A DNA stretch of 64,000 nucleotides from an uncultured Eubacteriales bacterium (lineage in GTDB: Bacteria > Bacillota > Clostridia > Christensenellales > UBA1242): assembly GCA_948806215.1 (NCBI GenBank), contig CAQIDI010000004.1, positions 1 through 64,000 on the forward strand, written 5' to 3'. This document shows positions 1 to 7,333 of this stretch, in pieces. The notes under the pieces are model-generated. The model was not told the origin of the DNA and ran no database searches. It saw only the letters and a program-made list of their open reading frames with translations. Every line of letters begins with the position of its first letter. The first letter of the stretch is position 1. Position numbers and translations under genes: made by a program.

Positions 1-9
1 ATACCATTA

Positions 10-663
10 TTAAGCGTTTCCGTTTGCTTGGCTCATTACTTCTTCAGCAAAGTTATCGTTACGCTTTTCTAGGCCTTCACCCATCTCATAACGAACAAAG
101 CGACGAACAGTAATTTTTTCTCCAATTGTTAAAACAGCATCGTTAATTAAATCTGTGATTGTTTGATCTGGATTTTTAACAAATGGTTGTTCCATTAAGC
201 AAACTTCTTCGTAGAATTTTTTCAATCTGCCTTCAATCATTCTTTCAACAATATTTGCAGGTTTGCCTTCGTTTAAAGCTTGAGCTTTTAAAACTTCTTT
301 TTCGTGTTCAACAGCTTCGGCAGCAACTTCTTCTCTACGAACATATGTAGGATTAACTGCAGCAATATGCATAGCAATATCTTTGCATAATTGAACAAAT
401 TTTTCGCTTTTTGATGCAAAGTCGGTTTCGCAGTTAACTTCTAATAAAACACCAATTTTTCCACCCATATGAATATAGGATGACACTAAACCTTCGGCAG
501 CAATTCTATCTGCTTTTTTAGCAGCTTTTGCCATACCTTTTTCTCTTAGCCATTCGGTTGCTTTATCAATATCTCCATTGCAAGCTTCTAAAGCTTTTTT
601 ACAATCCATCATTCCGCAATTTGTTCTTTTGCGTAGTTTTACAATATCTTCTGTTGTAAACAT
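10..663 (-). CDS. tsf: Elongation factor Ts (short form)
   Basis: Nucleotide-exchange factor that regenerates EF-Tu-GTP in the cytoplasm. The 217-residue protein has the N-terminal UBA-like domain (about residues 1-45, with GMMDCKKAL at 17-25) and the EF-Tu contact motif ETDFAS at 79-84. It is shorter than the ~280-residue E. coli protein and resembles the short Thermus/clostridial form with a reduced C-terminal dimerisation region. Within the usual TGAGMMDC signature the sequence reads TNCGMMDC, an uncommon substitution. A strong AGGGGG ribosome site precedes the ATG. It follows rpsB by 19 bp, the near-universal rpsB-tsf pair, so it is probably expressed from the rpsB promoter. Confidence 0.98.
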   Translation of the reverse strand: MFTTEDIVKLRKRTNCGMMDCKKALEACNGDIDKATEWLREKGMAKAAKKADRIAAEGLVSSYIHMGGKIGVLLEVNCETDFASKSEKFVQLCKDIAMHIAAVNPTYVRREEVAAEAVEHEKEVLKAQALNEGKPANIVERMIEGRLKKFYEEVCLMEQPFVKNPDQTITDLINDAVLTIGEKITVRRFVRYEMGEGLEKRNDNFAEEVMSQANGNA

Positions 664-682
664 TTGTTTTGCCCCCTAAAAA

Positions 683-1453
683 TTATTCTTCAACTTTATT
701 TTCTTCTGCTTGTGCTTCGGTTACTTCAACTGCTTTTGTAGCTTCGGTTTCTTCTTCAACGTTAACAACAACGCCTTCTTTAGCTTCAATAACAGCATTA
801 GCAATAACATTAGCAATTAAAGCTACTGATCTAATAGCATCATCGTTTCCTGGAATTACATAATCGATTAAATCTGGATCACAGTTTGTATCAACTAATG
901 CAACGATTGGAATGTTTAATGCACGTGCTTCTTTAACAGCAATGTGTTCTTTTTTAGGGTCAACAATAAACATAACATCTGGTAACTTTGTCATGTCTTT
1001 TATACCGCCAAGGTTCTTTTCTAGTTTATCGCGTTCTGCAACAAGCTTTAAAACTTCCTTTTTAGGTAATAAGTTGAACTCTCCAACTTTTTCCATTTGA
1101 TTAATTTTTGCTAGTCTATCAACTCTTGAACGGATGGTTTTAAAGTTTGTTAAAGTACCACCTAACCAACGAGAATTGATATAGTACATACCGCAACGTT
1201 TTGCTTCATCAGCAATAGCTTGTTGAGCTTGCTTTTTAGTTCCAACAAATAAAATTGTTTTTCCTTCATTTGCAGCATCTCTAACAAAAGCATATGCTTG
1301 TTCAACTAATACGGCAGTGTCTTCTAGATTAATAATATGAATATCGTTTCTAGAAGTAAAAATGTATTTACTCATTTTAGGATTCCATTTTCTGGTTTGA
1401 TGACCAAAGTGAACTCCTGCTTCAAGTAATTGCTTCATTGAAATTACAGCCAT
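683..1453 (-). CDS. rpsB: 30S ribosomal protein S2
   Basis: Small-subunit ribosomal protein S2, 256 residues. The N-terminus carries the S2 signature around GVHFGHQTRKWNPKM, and the core contains the typical SRWLGGTLTNFKT segment. The start is placed at ATG 1453 because AAGGAGG lies 8-14 bases upstream; an in-frame extension to 1519 would run through that site and through the folded leader. The C-terminal 35 residues are a Glu/Ala-rich tail outside the conserved core. It is the first gene of the rpsB-tsf operon and is preceded by a structured leader that may carry S2 autoregulation. Confidence 0.98.
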   Translation of the reverse strand: MAVISMKQLLEAGVHFGHQTRKWNPKMSKYIFTSRNDIHIINLEDTAVLVEQAYAFVRDAANEGKTILFVGTKKQAQQAIADEAKRCGMYYINSRWLGGTLTNFKTIRSRVDRLAKINQMEKVGEFNLLPKKEVLKLVAERDKLEKNLGGIKDMTKLPDVMFIVDPKKEHIAVKEARALNIPIVALVDTNCDPDLIDYVIPGNDDAIRSVALIANVIANAVIEAKEGVVVNVEEETEATKAVEVTEAQAEENKVEE

Positions 1454-1557
1454 TTTATATTTCCTCCTTGTTTTTATTCCTCCCAAGTGCTTTAACTCTG
1501 TTAGTAACCATTTAGGCAACCACTAACAAATGGCACAAGGTGTGTAATTTTGAAACC
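1454..1557 (-). promoter_or_regulatory. Structured rpsB leader (candidate S2 autoregulatory RNA)
   Basis: A perfect 7-bp stem (1499-1505 with 1522-1528) sits inside an outer helix (1487-1490 with 1533-1536, then 1483-1484 with 1539-1540 across a 2x2 internal loop). The fold lies directly upstream of the rpsB ribosome site. Ribosomal-protein operons are often controlled by such leaders; that this one binds S2 is inference. Confidence 0.45.
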
Positions 1558-1563
1558 GTTGCT

Positions 1564-1592
1564 AGTTTATCATAATAAACAAACTTTTACAA
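1564..1592 (-). promoter_or_regulatory. Probable rpsB promoter
   Basis: Reading the minus strand, TTGTAA (1587-1592) and TAAACT (1564-1569) are separated by 17 bases. Both boxes are moderate matches to the sigma-A consensus. A competing -10-like TATGAT overlaps at too short a spacing. Confidence 0.35.
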
Positions 1593-1660
1593 GAAATTTT
1601 TTATATATTTAATATATATATTATAAAATTTTTATTATCTATATTTATTAATTATAAACA

Positions 1661-1689
1661 TAAAAAAAAAGCGTTTAATAAAAACGCTT
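1661..1689 (-). terminator. Intrinsic terminator after the tandem membrane genes
   Basis: An 8-bp stem (1669-1676 with 1682-1689, AAGCGTTT/AAACGCTT) with a 5-nt loop is followed on the minus strand by a run of T. It lies just past the stop of the 1692-2408 gene. Confidence 0.9.
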
Positions 1690-1691
1690 AT

Positions 1692-2408
1692 TTAAAGTTC
1701 GATATAGTTATAATAATCGTTAAATCGTTTTTCTAACGAAAACTTATCGCCTGATCTAACAAAATTGTGTTTTTTGCTCCACTGATTCCATAAGTAATGC
1801 ATTGTGATGCAACCTTTATAACTGCCTGCATTTGGAATTATTTCTAAATCTTGAATATAAGGATTATTCATAATTAAATAAAATCTATAACCCAAAATGC
1901 TGTTAATTTTTTTAAAAGAAACAACATTATTTATAAACATCGGAGCAATTCCTTCAAAAAATTTTAGATATATTCTAATTGCAGTAATATCGTCGTTTGT
2001 AAACAAATTAACATCTCTACGCTTTAAAACTTCTAGCTTATATTGAATTTGTCTGTTTGTTTCTATATCGTTAAAATCGGAATAAATAGTAATTAAGTTA
2101 TTAGTTAAACTTAACGCCTTATTTTTTCTATATTCCACATAAACCGAAACAACACCAGTTAATGTTGTTATAAAAGTTATAACATCAATTACCGAAGTTA
2201 AATCTTTAGAAAAAACCATAATACAAATTATTGCAACAACTGCAATTATTAAAAATGCACCAAACAAGTAATAATATAATCTATTTTTGTTTATATTATT
2301 ACGGCTTTTAATTTTTTTATTTATTTCTTCTTCTGATAACTTAACATAATTTGTTTTATTATTAGTTTTTTGTTTTTCAACATCTTTTTTATATTTTTTG
2401 TTACTCAT
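1692..2408 (-). CDS. Membrane protein, paralogue 2 of a tandem pair
   Basis: Function not recognised. The 238-residue protein has a charged Lys/Asn-rich cytoplasmic N-terminus (about 1-43), two hydrophobic segments (about 45-67 and 72-90) and a soluble C-terminal domain of ~145 residues. That domain aligns with the upstream gene product: both carry a motif of the type NNxYIQxxEIIP followed by an aromatic/charged stretch ending W-(T/S). It starts 4 bp after its neighbour's stop, with an AAGGAT ribosome site inside the neighbour's last codons, so the two are translated together. The architecture resembles small two-helix proteins with a DUF4760-like soluble domain, but I cannot confirm that family. 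Confidence 0.85.
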   Translation of the reverse strand: MSNKKYKKDVEKQKTNNKTNYVKLSEEEINKKIKSRNNINKNRLYYYLFGAFLIIAVVAIICIMVFSKDLTSVIDVITFITTLTGVVSVYVEYRKNKALSLTNNLITIYSDFNDIETNRQIQYKLEVLKRRDVNLFTNDDITAIRIYLKFFEGIAPMFINNVVSFKKINSILGYRFYLIMNNPYIQDLEIIPNAGSYKGCITMHYLWNQWSKKHNFVRSGDKFSLEKRFNDYYNYIEL

Positions 2409-2412
2409 TAGT

Positions 2413-3054
2413 CTATATCCTTATATCGTTATAACCTTGCAAATTTTTTGATAATGAAGTTTCGTAATAAGGAATTGCTATTCCCTTTTTTAATCTATAA
2501 TTTGTCCATTCTTTATGCAAAGCAACAATATGTGTGTAATGCTCAACATAAGGGATTATTTCAATATTTTGAATGTAAGTATTATTTAACGCATAGAAAA
2601 ATGAATCACCAAAAACCGAATCAATGCTTTTTAAACTTAAAACATCATCGAACACCATAACCGCTATATTTTCAAAAAATTCAAGATACTCAATTAAATT
2701 TAGATTATCGTCGGTAATATAACTATCTGGTAAATATGTTATATCTTTTCCTTTAAGCATACCTTGATCGGAATATTCTTTAGGATCAGAAGTTTTCATT
2801 AGCTTTTCGCGTAAATACATTAATCCATCGGATTTAACAAAAAGTTTGTTTAATTGGCTAACTATATCAATTGAAGCAAGTTCACCATCACGCTTAAATT
2901 GCACCCAAATAACTAGTGCACCAACAACTGTAATAACTGTGGAAGTTATGCTCGTAATTAATGGTCCAAGTGCATCTACAAACATGGCAACAACAAAAGC
3001 AGCAAGAATTAATATAAACGCAACAGCCGTTATTATTGATTTATGTTTTTTCAT
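2413..3054 (-). CDS. Membrane protein, paralogue 1 of a tandem pair
   Basis: Function not recognised. The 213-residue protein has two hydrophobic segments at about 7-29 and 32-50, then a soluble domain (about 55-213) related to that of the downstream gene. The shared block near the C-terminus (NNTYIQNIEIIP here, NNPYIQDLEIIP there) shows an old tandem duplication. The N-terminus lacks the long charged extension of the neighbour. It is the first gene of a two-gene operon that ends in a clear terminator at 1669-1689. The pair may form a hetero-oligomer; that is inference. Confidence 0.85.
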   Translation of the reverse strand: MKKHKSIITAVAFILILAAFVVAMFVDALGPLITSITSTVITVVGALVIWVQFKRDGELASIDIVSQLNKLFVKSDGLMYLREKLMKTSDPKEYSDQGMLKGKDITYLPDSYITDDNLNLIEYLEFFENIAVMVFDDVLSLKSIDSVFGDSFFYALNNTYIQNIEIIPYVEHYTHIVALHKEWTNYRLKKGIAIPYYETSLSKNLQGYNDIRI

Positions 3055-3103
3055 TCGATACTCCTATAATTTTTTATTTATTTTAAAATTTAGTTTATAT
3101 TTA

Positions 3104-3406
3104 TTAATCCTGTGGCTCTATTTTTTTACCATTAATATAAATGCGTTTTTCATTAATCTCTATTTTATTTAAAATTTCTTTTTCAAGAGAAAAACCTAAA
3201 ATTTCACAAAGTCCTAAAAGATATATTGCTATATCGGCAAACTCTTTACCAAGTTCCTTTTTATCATAACTTTTAACATATGCTTCATATGCTTCGCCAA
3301 CTTCACCATACATATAACAAAATTCTTTATTAATATCGGTTGTGTTAAAACCTTTGTTTATTTTGTTTTGATATATTTGTTTTTGTAATTCATCTAAATC
3401 AACCAC
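3104..3406 (-). CDS. MazG-like nucleotide pyrophosphohydrolase
   Basis: A 100-residue protein of the MazG-like all-alpha NTP pyrophosphohydrolase superfamily, which hydrolyses non-canonical or excess NTPs to NMP and pyrophosphate. The metal-binding pattern is visible: an acidic EVGEAYEA helix at about 35-42 and KEFADIAIYLLG at about 54-65. The start is GTG at 3406, with AAGGAG 8 bases upstream (3415-3420). It appears to be a single gene between the membrane pair and the DUF1292 operon. The exact substrate cannot be read from the sequence. Confidence 0.85.
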   Translation of the reverse strand: MVDLDELQKQIYQNKINKGFNTTDINKEFCYMYGEVGEAYEAYVKSYDKKELGKEFADIAIYLLGLCEILGFSLEKEILNKIEINEKRIYINGKKIEPQD

Positions 3407-3497
3407 TATTTTTTCTCCTTAAATTTAATACTAGACTTATTCTAACAAAAATATAAAATATAATAAACAATAATTAAAAAAATAATTATAACTTAAA

Positions 3498-3525
3498 TAA
3501 AAAAGTACCTTATTATAAGGCACTT
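3498..3525 (-). terminator. Intrinsic terminator of the ruvX-DUF1292 operon
   Basis: A 10-bp stem with one G-U pair (3503-3512 with 3516-3525) and a T-rich tail on the minus strand lies just beyond the DUF1292 stop. Confidence 0.88.
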
Positions 3526-3540
3526 TTATTTATTTTATAA

Positions 3541-3855
3541 TTATTCAACTTCTATGCCTTCTGCTTTAAGAAGTTCGTAGTATTCTTTAAATACTTTGTC
3601 AACAACTGCTTCGTCATCAACAATAACTAAACAATCTTCATCATCGATTTCTTCGATAACAAATACCAAAGCTTCATCGTCGTTAACGCCAACAATTTTT
3701 GTTACAGGTTTTAAAATAGCATAAATTTTTTCGTCAAGCGGAATAATTGCAACTTGTTCAAATTCTGTTTCCTTATTGTTTTCGTCGTATAGTTTTAGAT
3801 TTTCGGTATTGTTTTCATCTAATAACATTTCGATTTGAGATTTTTCTTCTTTCAT
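3541..3855 (-). CDS. DUF1292 (YrzB-like) acidic protein
   Basis: A 104-residue, strongly acidic protein of the DUF1292/YrzB family found beside ruvX (yrrK) in many Bacillota. The conserved core runs from the EFEQVAIIPLDEKIYAIL strand region (about 30-48) to the acidic IEEIDDEDCLVIVDDE segment (about 67-82). The molecular role is unknown. It begins 1 bp after the ruvX stop, so the two are translationally coupled, matching the yrrK-yrzB order of Bacillus. The usual third member, ireB/yrzL, is absent. Confidence 0.9.
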   Translation of the reverse strand: MKEEKSQIEMLLDENNTENLKLYDENNKETEFEQVAIIPLDEKIYAILKPVTKIVGVNDDEALVFVIEEIDDEDCLVIVDDEAVVDKVFKEYYELLKAEGIEVE

Positions 3856-3856
3856 A

Positions 3857-4291
3857 TTAATTTCCCCTTTTATTAAAGTTTAGATAATCCTGTAATATTA
3901 TGGTTGCAGCCATTTTATCGATTACAGTTTTTCTTTTTTCTCTGGAAACATCTGCCGAAATTAAAACTTTTTCGGCTGCCACTGTGGTTAGGCGTTCGTC
4001 GTAAAACACAATTTTTGCATCGGTATATTTTTTTAGTTCTTCAGCAAAATCATAGGTTTTTTGAACTCTTGGTCCACAAGTGCCATCCATGTTTTTTGGT
4101 AGACCTAAGACAACTTCCTTAACAGTATTGTTTTTAATAATATTGGCAATATATTTACAATCGGCATCAATATTAACTCGATTATAAGTTTCTAAGCCGT
4201 TTGCTATAATACCCATTAAATCGCTTATAGCAATGCCTATTCGACGTTCGCCTAAATCCAATGCTAAGGTTTTGTAGTAGTTGTTATCCAT
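3857..4291 (-). CDS. ruvX: YqgF/RuvX RNase H-fold nuclease
   Basis: A 144-residue putative pre-16S rRNA nuclease or Holliday-junction resolvase of the YqgF family. The RNase H-like fold motifs are present: LALDLGERRIGIAISD at 9-24 with the first catalytic Asp at 12, VVLGLPKNMDG near 60-70, FYDERLTT near 96-103 and the C-terminal IDKMAAxxILQDYL helix. In Bacillota this gene lies between alaS/ireB and yrzB; here only the yrzB (DUF1292) side is kept. Which of the two proposed activities is physiological cannot be decided from sequence. Confidence 0.95.
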   Translation of the reverse strand: MDNNYYKTLALDLGERRIGIAISDLMGIIANGLETYNRVNIDADCKYIANIIKNNTVKEVVLGLPKNMDGTCGPRVQKTYDFAEELKKYTDAKIVFYDERLTTVAAEKVLISADVSREKRKTVIDKMAATIILQDYLNFNKRGN

Positions 4292-4353
4292 AACTAAATA
4301 TTACCATATCTAAAAATAAAATGCAAAGAAATTATTGTTAAATTTAGCCAATT

Positions 4354-4488
4354 TTAAAGCTTTTCAATTTGTTTTTTTACTGCTTTTTTGCCCTTTTCTA
4401 CAAGTTTTTCGGCTTTTTGATTATTAGTAACAATTACTGCTCCAACAATAACACCTAAGGCCAAACCAATAATTAACCCTTCTTTCAT
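4354..4488 (-). CDS. Small YtxH/glycine-zipper-like membrane peptide
   Basis: A 44-residue protein encoded by ATG 4488 to TAA 4354, with a near-perfect GGAGGTG ribosome site at 4494-4500 that makes the start convincing. Residues 4-20 form one transmembrane helix with a glycine-zipper pattern (G4, G8, G12, G16). Residues 24-44 are a lysine-rich amphipathic tail, as in YtxH-domain proteins. It stands alone between ruvX and the nifU terminator. Function unknown; a membrane stress or scaffold role would be a guess. Confidence 0.75.
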   Translation of the reverse strand: MKEGLIIGLALGVIVGAVIVTNNQKAEKLVEKGKKAVKKQIEKL

Positions 4489-4548
4489 ATTTTCACCTCC
4501 ATACTATGTTTATAGTAGTATTTGCATAGTACTACGAAATATTAAAAA

Positions 4549-4569
4549 AACACCCTAAATTAGAGTGTT
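4549..4569. terminator. Bidirectional terminator after nifU
   Basis: An 8-bp stem (4549-4556 with 4562-4569, one G-U pair in minus-strand RNA) with a 5-nt loop has T-runs on both sides. It lies 9 bp past the nifU stop. Confidence 0.85.
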
Positions 4570-4577
4570 TTTTTATG

Positions 4578-4985
4578 TTAATTTTTTCCAGTTTTAGTTT
4601 TAGCCTTTTGTTGTTTTTTAATACGCTTGCGATAATCTTTAACTGCTGCTTCTAACGCTTCTTTAGCTAAAATTGAACAATGAATTTTGTTATCAGGAAG
4701 TCCACCTAAATAATCTAAAATTTGTTGATTTTCTAGTTTTAGTGCTTCTTCTATTTTTTTACCCTTAATCATTTCGGTTGCAACCGAACTACTAACAATA
4801 GCAGCTGCGCAGCCAAAGGTTTTAAAAGTTGCATTAGTTATTACTTCGTTTTTATCAACTTTAATATAAAGTTTCATAATATCGCCACAGGCTTCGTTTC
4901 CAACAGTTCCAATACCGTTAGCACCTTTTAATTCGCCAACATTTTTTGGATTTTGAAAAATTTCCATAACTTTATCGTTATACAT
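4578..4985 (-). CDS. nifU: NifU/IscU-type Fe-S cluster scaffold
   Basis: A 135-residue scaffold on which Fe-S clusters are built from sulfur supplied by the adjacent cysteine desulfurase. The three cluster ligands are visible at Cys33 (EACGD), Cys59 (FGCAAA) and Cys103 (IHCSIL), with the conserved Asp35. The protein is the IscU-type N-terminal domain only, with a lysine-rich tail and no C-terminal Nfu domain. Its ATG overlaps the nifS stop by one base (TAATG), giving tight translational coupling. The window contains no SUF genes, so this pair may be the main assembly system. Confidence 0.95.
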   Translation of the reverse strand: MYNDKVMEIFQNPKNVGELKGANGIGTVGNEACGDIMKLYIKVDKNEVITNATFKTFGCAAAIVSSSVATEMIKGKKIEEALKLENQQILDYLGGLPDNKIHCSILAKEALEAAVKDYRKRIKKQQKAKTKTGKN

Positions 4986-6166
4986 TATTCTTCTCCTTTC
5001 TTACTTTTTTTAGTAAGTGGGCTCATTTCTCGTAGTTCGTTAACAGCATTTGTTAATGTTCTAACAACAAAATCAATATCACCTTTTGTTATATCTACAC
5101 CAAACGAAAATCTTATTGCACCATTAACATCTGCAGCACCTAACCCCATAGCTTTTAAAACGTGAGATTTTTCTAAACTTCCAGAAGCACAAGCCGAACC
5201 AGTTGAAACTGCAATTCCGTTTAAATCAAGTTTCATTAAAATGCTTTCGCCTTCTACATATTTAAACGATACATTAACAATCCCTGGTGCTTTTTGTCGT
5301 GGATTACCATTAATAGAAATATCAGGAATTTCATATTTTACTTTTTTAATAAAATAGTCCGATAAAACTTCTAACTTTTTATTAATAACTTCTCTGTCTC
5401 TAGCCATTATTTGCATTGCTTTACCAAAACCAACAACAGCAGGAACATTTGTTGTTCCACCACGCTTATTGAACTCTTGTTCGCCACCAAAAATAAATTT
5501 CTTTATTGGAGTGCCTTTTTTAACATACAAAGCTCCTGCACCTTTTGGTCCGTGTAGTTTATGGCTAGACATACTCATAAGGTCAATATGCATTTCTTTA
5601 ACATCAATATCTAACACACCAATAGCTTGAACAGCATCGGTATGAAAATATGCCTTATAATCGTTAACAATTTCGCCAATAGCACGCAAATGCTGAAGAG
5701 TTCCCACTTCGTTGTTAACAGCCATAATCGAAACTAAAATTGTGTCTGGGCGAATTTCGTGTAACAATTCCGGAATTGAAACTAAACCTGTTTCATCAAC
5801 TGGAAGATAAGAAACTTCAAAACCTTCGCGTTCTAAATCCTTACAAGTTTCTAAAACAGAATGATGTTCTATTTGAGTGGTTATAATATGCTTACCTTTT
5901 TTTTGATTAGCGTAAGCAATACCCTTAATAGCCCAGTTGTTAGCTTCTGTTCCGCCAGAAGTAAAATAAATTTCTTTGTTGGTTGCGTGAATAGCTTTAG
6001 CTACTCGGTCGCGAGCTTCATCCACACCATTTGCAGCATTTCTGCCAAACGAGTGAATACTGTTTGAATTGCCATACACACTAGTGAAATATGGCAACAT
6101 CTCGTTTAAAACTTCGCCACTAACCTGAGTTGTTGCAGCATTATCTAAATAAATTCTTTTATTCAT
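4985..6166 (-). CDS. nifS: Cysteine desulfurase (NifS/IscS family)
   Basis: A PLP-dependent enzyme that converts cysteine to alanine and passes persulfide sulfur to the NifU scaffold and possibly to tRNA thiolation. In the 393 residues, the PLP lysine is K203 in SSHKLHGPKG, the cofactor-binding HTDAVQ is at about 175-180 and the active-site cysteine is C326 in SGSACASGS. The long catalytic loop after G-S-A-C marks the class I (NifS/IscS) type. It is the first gene of the nifS-nifU operon and has a consensus promoter at 6203-6231. In Bacillus the equivalent gene lies in the hisS-tcdA-yrvO region, and the same order survives here. Confidence 0.97.
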   Translation of the reverse strand: MNKRIYLDNAATTQVSGEVLNEMLPYFTSVYGNSNSIHSFGRNAANGVDEARDRVAKAIHATNKEIYFTSGGTEANNWAIKGIAYANQKKGKHIITTQIEHHSVLETCKDLEREGFEVSYLPVDETGLVSIPELLHEIRPDTILVSIMAVNNEVGTLQHLRAIGEIVNDYKAYFHTDAVQAIGVLDIDVKEMHIDLMSMSSHKLHGPKGAGALYVKKGTPIKKFIFGGEQEFNKRGGTTNVPAVVGFGKAMQIMARDREVINKKLEVLSDYFIKKVKYEIPDISINGNPRQKAPGIVNVSFKYVEGESILMKLDLNGIAVSTGSACASGSLEKSHVLKAMGLGAADVNGAIRFSFGVDITKGDIDFVVRTLTNAVNELREMSPLTKKSKKGEE

Positions 6167-6202
6167 TTTTTACTTCCCTAAAAAAATAAAATTTCTTTAA
6201 TA

Positions 6203-6231
6203 ATTATAGTTTAGAATTATGTTATTGTCAA
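6203..6231 (-). promoter_or_regulatory. Consensus sigma-A promoter of nifS-nifU
   Basis: TTGACA (6226-6231) and TATAAT (6203-6208) on the minus strand are separated by exactly 17 bases: a perfect consensus, with transcription expected to start near 6196. No IscR/CymR-type operator was recognised. Confidence 0.9.
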
Positions 6232-6279
6232 CCTAGTATTTCTTTATAAAGCTATAATTTTATCCAATTTATAAAAATT

Positions 6280-6306
6280 AAAAAAATCGGAAACCCCGAT
6301 TTTTAG
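6280..6306 (-). terminator. Terminator after trxA
   Basis: A hairpin with a 9-bp stem (AAAAATCGG/CCGATTTTT) overlaps the trxA stop codon and ends in a T-run on the minus strand. Coordinates are approximate to a few bases. Confidence 0.85.
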
Positions 6307-6623
6307 TTTAGATATTTATTAACTAAATCTAACACTTGTTTTTCTTGACGGAAGCCAACAACTTTTTCAACTTCTTCGCCACCAATTATAACTAGCATTG
6401 TTGGAACTGTTAAAACCCCATATTCTCTTGCTAGTTCCATATTATCATCAACATCAACTTTAACAATATCTAATTTATCGCCAAGTTTTTTATTAACATC
6501 ATCTAATATGCTAGAAAGCATTTTGCAAGGCATACACCAAGAGCCATAAAAATCTAGCAATACCACTTTTTTGTTGTTTAAAACTTCACGCTCAAATTCG
6601 TTACTATTTATTATTTTAATCAT
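6303..6623 (-). CDS. trxA: Thioredoxin (WCMPC active site)
   Basis: A small cytoplasmic dithiol-disulfide oxidoreductase of 106 residues with the thioredoxin fold. The active site is W29-C30-M31-P32-C33, and the cis-proline is in TVPT near residue 76. Classical thioredoxins have WCGPC; the Gly-to-Met change alters the residue that tunes redox potential and is known from some thioredoxin-like proteins. The KVDVDDN segment and the C-terminal VVGF strand are typical. It follows tcdA by about 30 bp and ends the hisS-tcdA-trxA transcription unit. Confidence 0.93.
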   Translation of the reverse strand: MIKIINSNEFEREVLNNKKVVLLDFYGSWCMPCKMLSSILDDVNKKLGDKLDIVKVDVDDNMELAREYGVLTVPTMLVIIGGEEVEKVVGFRQEKQVLDLVNKYLN

Positions 6624-6654
6624 AGTAAATTTCTCCCTAAAAATATTTTACCCA

Positions 6655-7332
6655 TTATTTATTTAATAATTCATTAATAACAAAGCCAGCAAGCACGCAA
6701 CCACACATAGCAGGATAATAAGAAATGCTTCCTATTTGCTCTCCACACGGAGTTGCTTGATTTTTACTAAAAACAACTAAATGTTTATTAATTCCTTTTT
6801 CTTTTAATTTTTTTCGTAAAACCTTAGCAAGACCATCGTTATAAGTTTTATATAAATCACACACTTCAAACTGAGGAATTTGAATTCGATTTCCTGCACC
6901 CATTGCAGAAATTATGTTTAGCCCCAATTCTTTAGCAGTAACTATTAAGTTAATTTTATCGGTTACACTATCAATAGCATCAATAACATAATCGTATTTA
7001 TATGCTAACAATTCTTTTACATTTTCTGCACAAACTCTGGTATTAACAATTTTTAAATTAATGGCTGAATTTATGTCTAAAATGCGTTTTTGCATAGCAT
7101 TAACTTTAAATTCGCCAACATTGGAATTTAGTGCTATTATTTGCCTATTAATGTTGGTTATATCCACTTTATCAAAATCAACAATAGTAAGATTTCCAAC
7201 ACCTGCTCTAACTAACATTTCACAAGTGTAACCACCAACACCGCCAATGCCAAATATTATTATATTCGCATTTTTTAATTTACTAACACCATTATTTCCT
7301 ATTAACAATTCTGTTTTATAATTTTGATTCAT
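6655..7332 (-). CDS. tcdA: tRNA threonylcarbamoyladenosine dehydratase
   Basis: A ThiF/E1-like enzyme that uses ATP to cyclise the t6A37 modification of tRNA to ct6A. In the 225 residues the ATP-binding loop GIGGVGGYTCEMLVRAG is at about 29-45, followed by FDKVDITNINRQ (about 53-64), where the arginine contacts ATP. The CG(E/C) and AMCGC cysteines near the C-terminus match the TcdA/CsdL group rather than MoeB. It starts 1 bp after the hisS stop. In Bacillus the homologue yrvM follows hisS-aspS; aspS is missing here. Confidence 0.93.
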   Translation of the reverse strand: MNQNYKTELLIGNNGVSKLKNANIIIFGIGGVGGYTCEMLVRAGVGNLTIVDFDKVDITNINRQIIALNSNVGEFKVNAMQKRILDINSAINLKIVNTRVCAENVKELLAYKYDYVIDAIDSVTDKINLIVTAKELGLNIISAMGAGNRIQIPQFEVCDLYKTYNDGLAKVLRKKLKEKGINKHLVVFSKNQATPCGEQIGSISYYPAMCGCVLAGFVINELLNK

Positions 7333-7333
7333 T

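Noticed and set aside
1454..1519. N-terminal extension of S2 from 1519
   Set aside because: It would translate through the Shine-Dalgarno and the leader hairpin; the S2 family N-terminus aligns at 1453.
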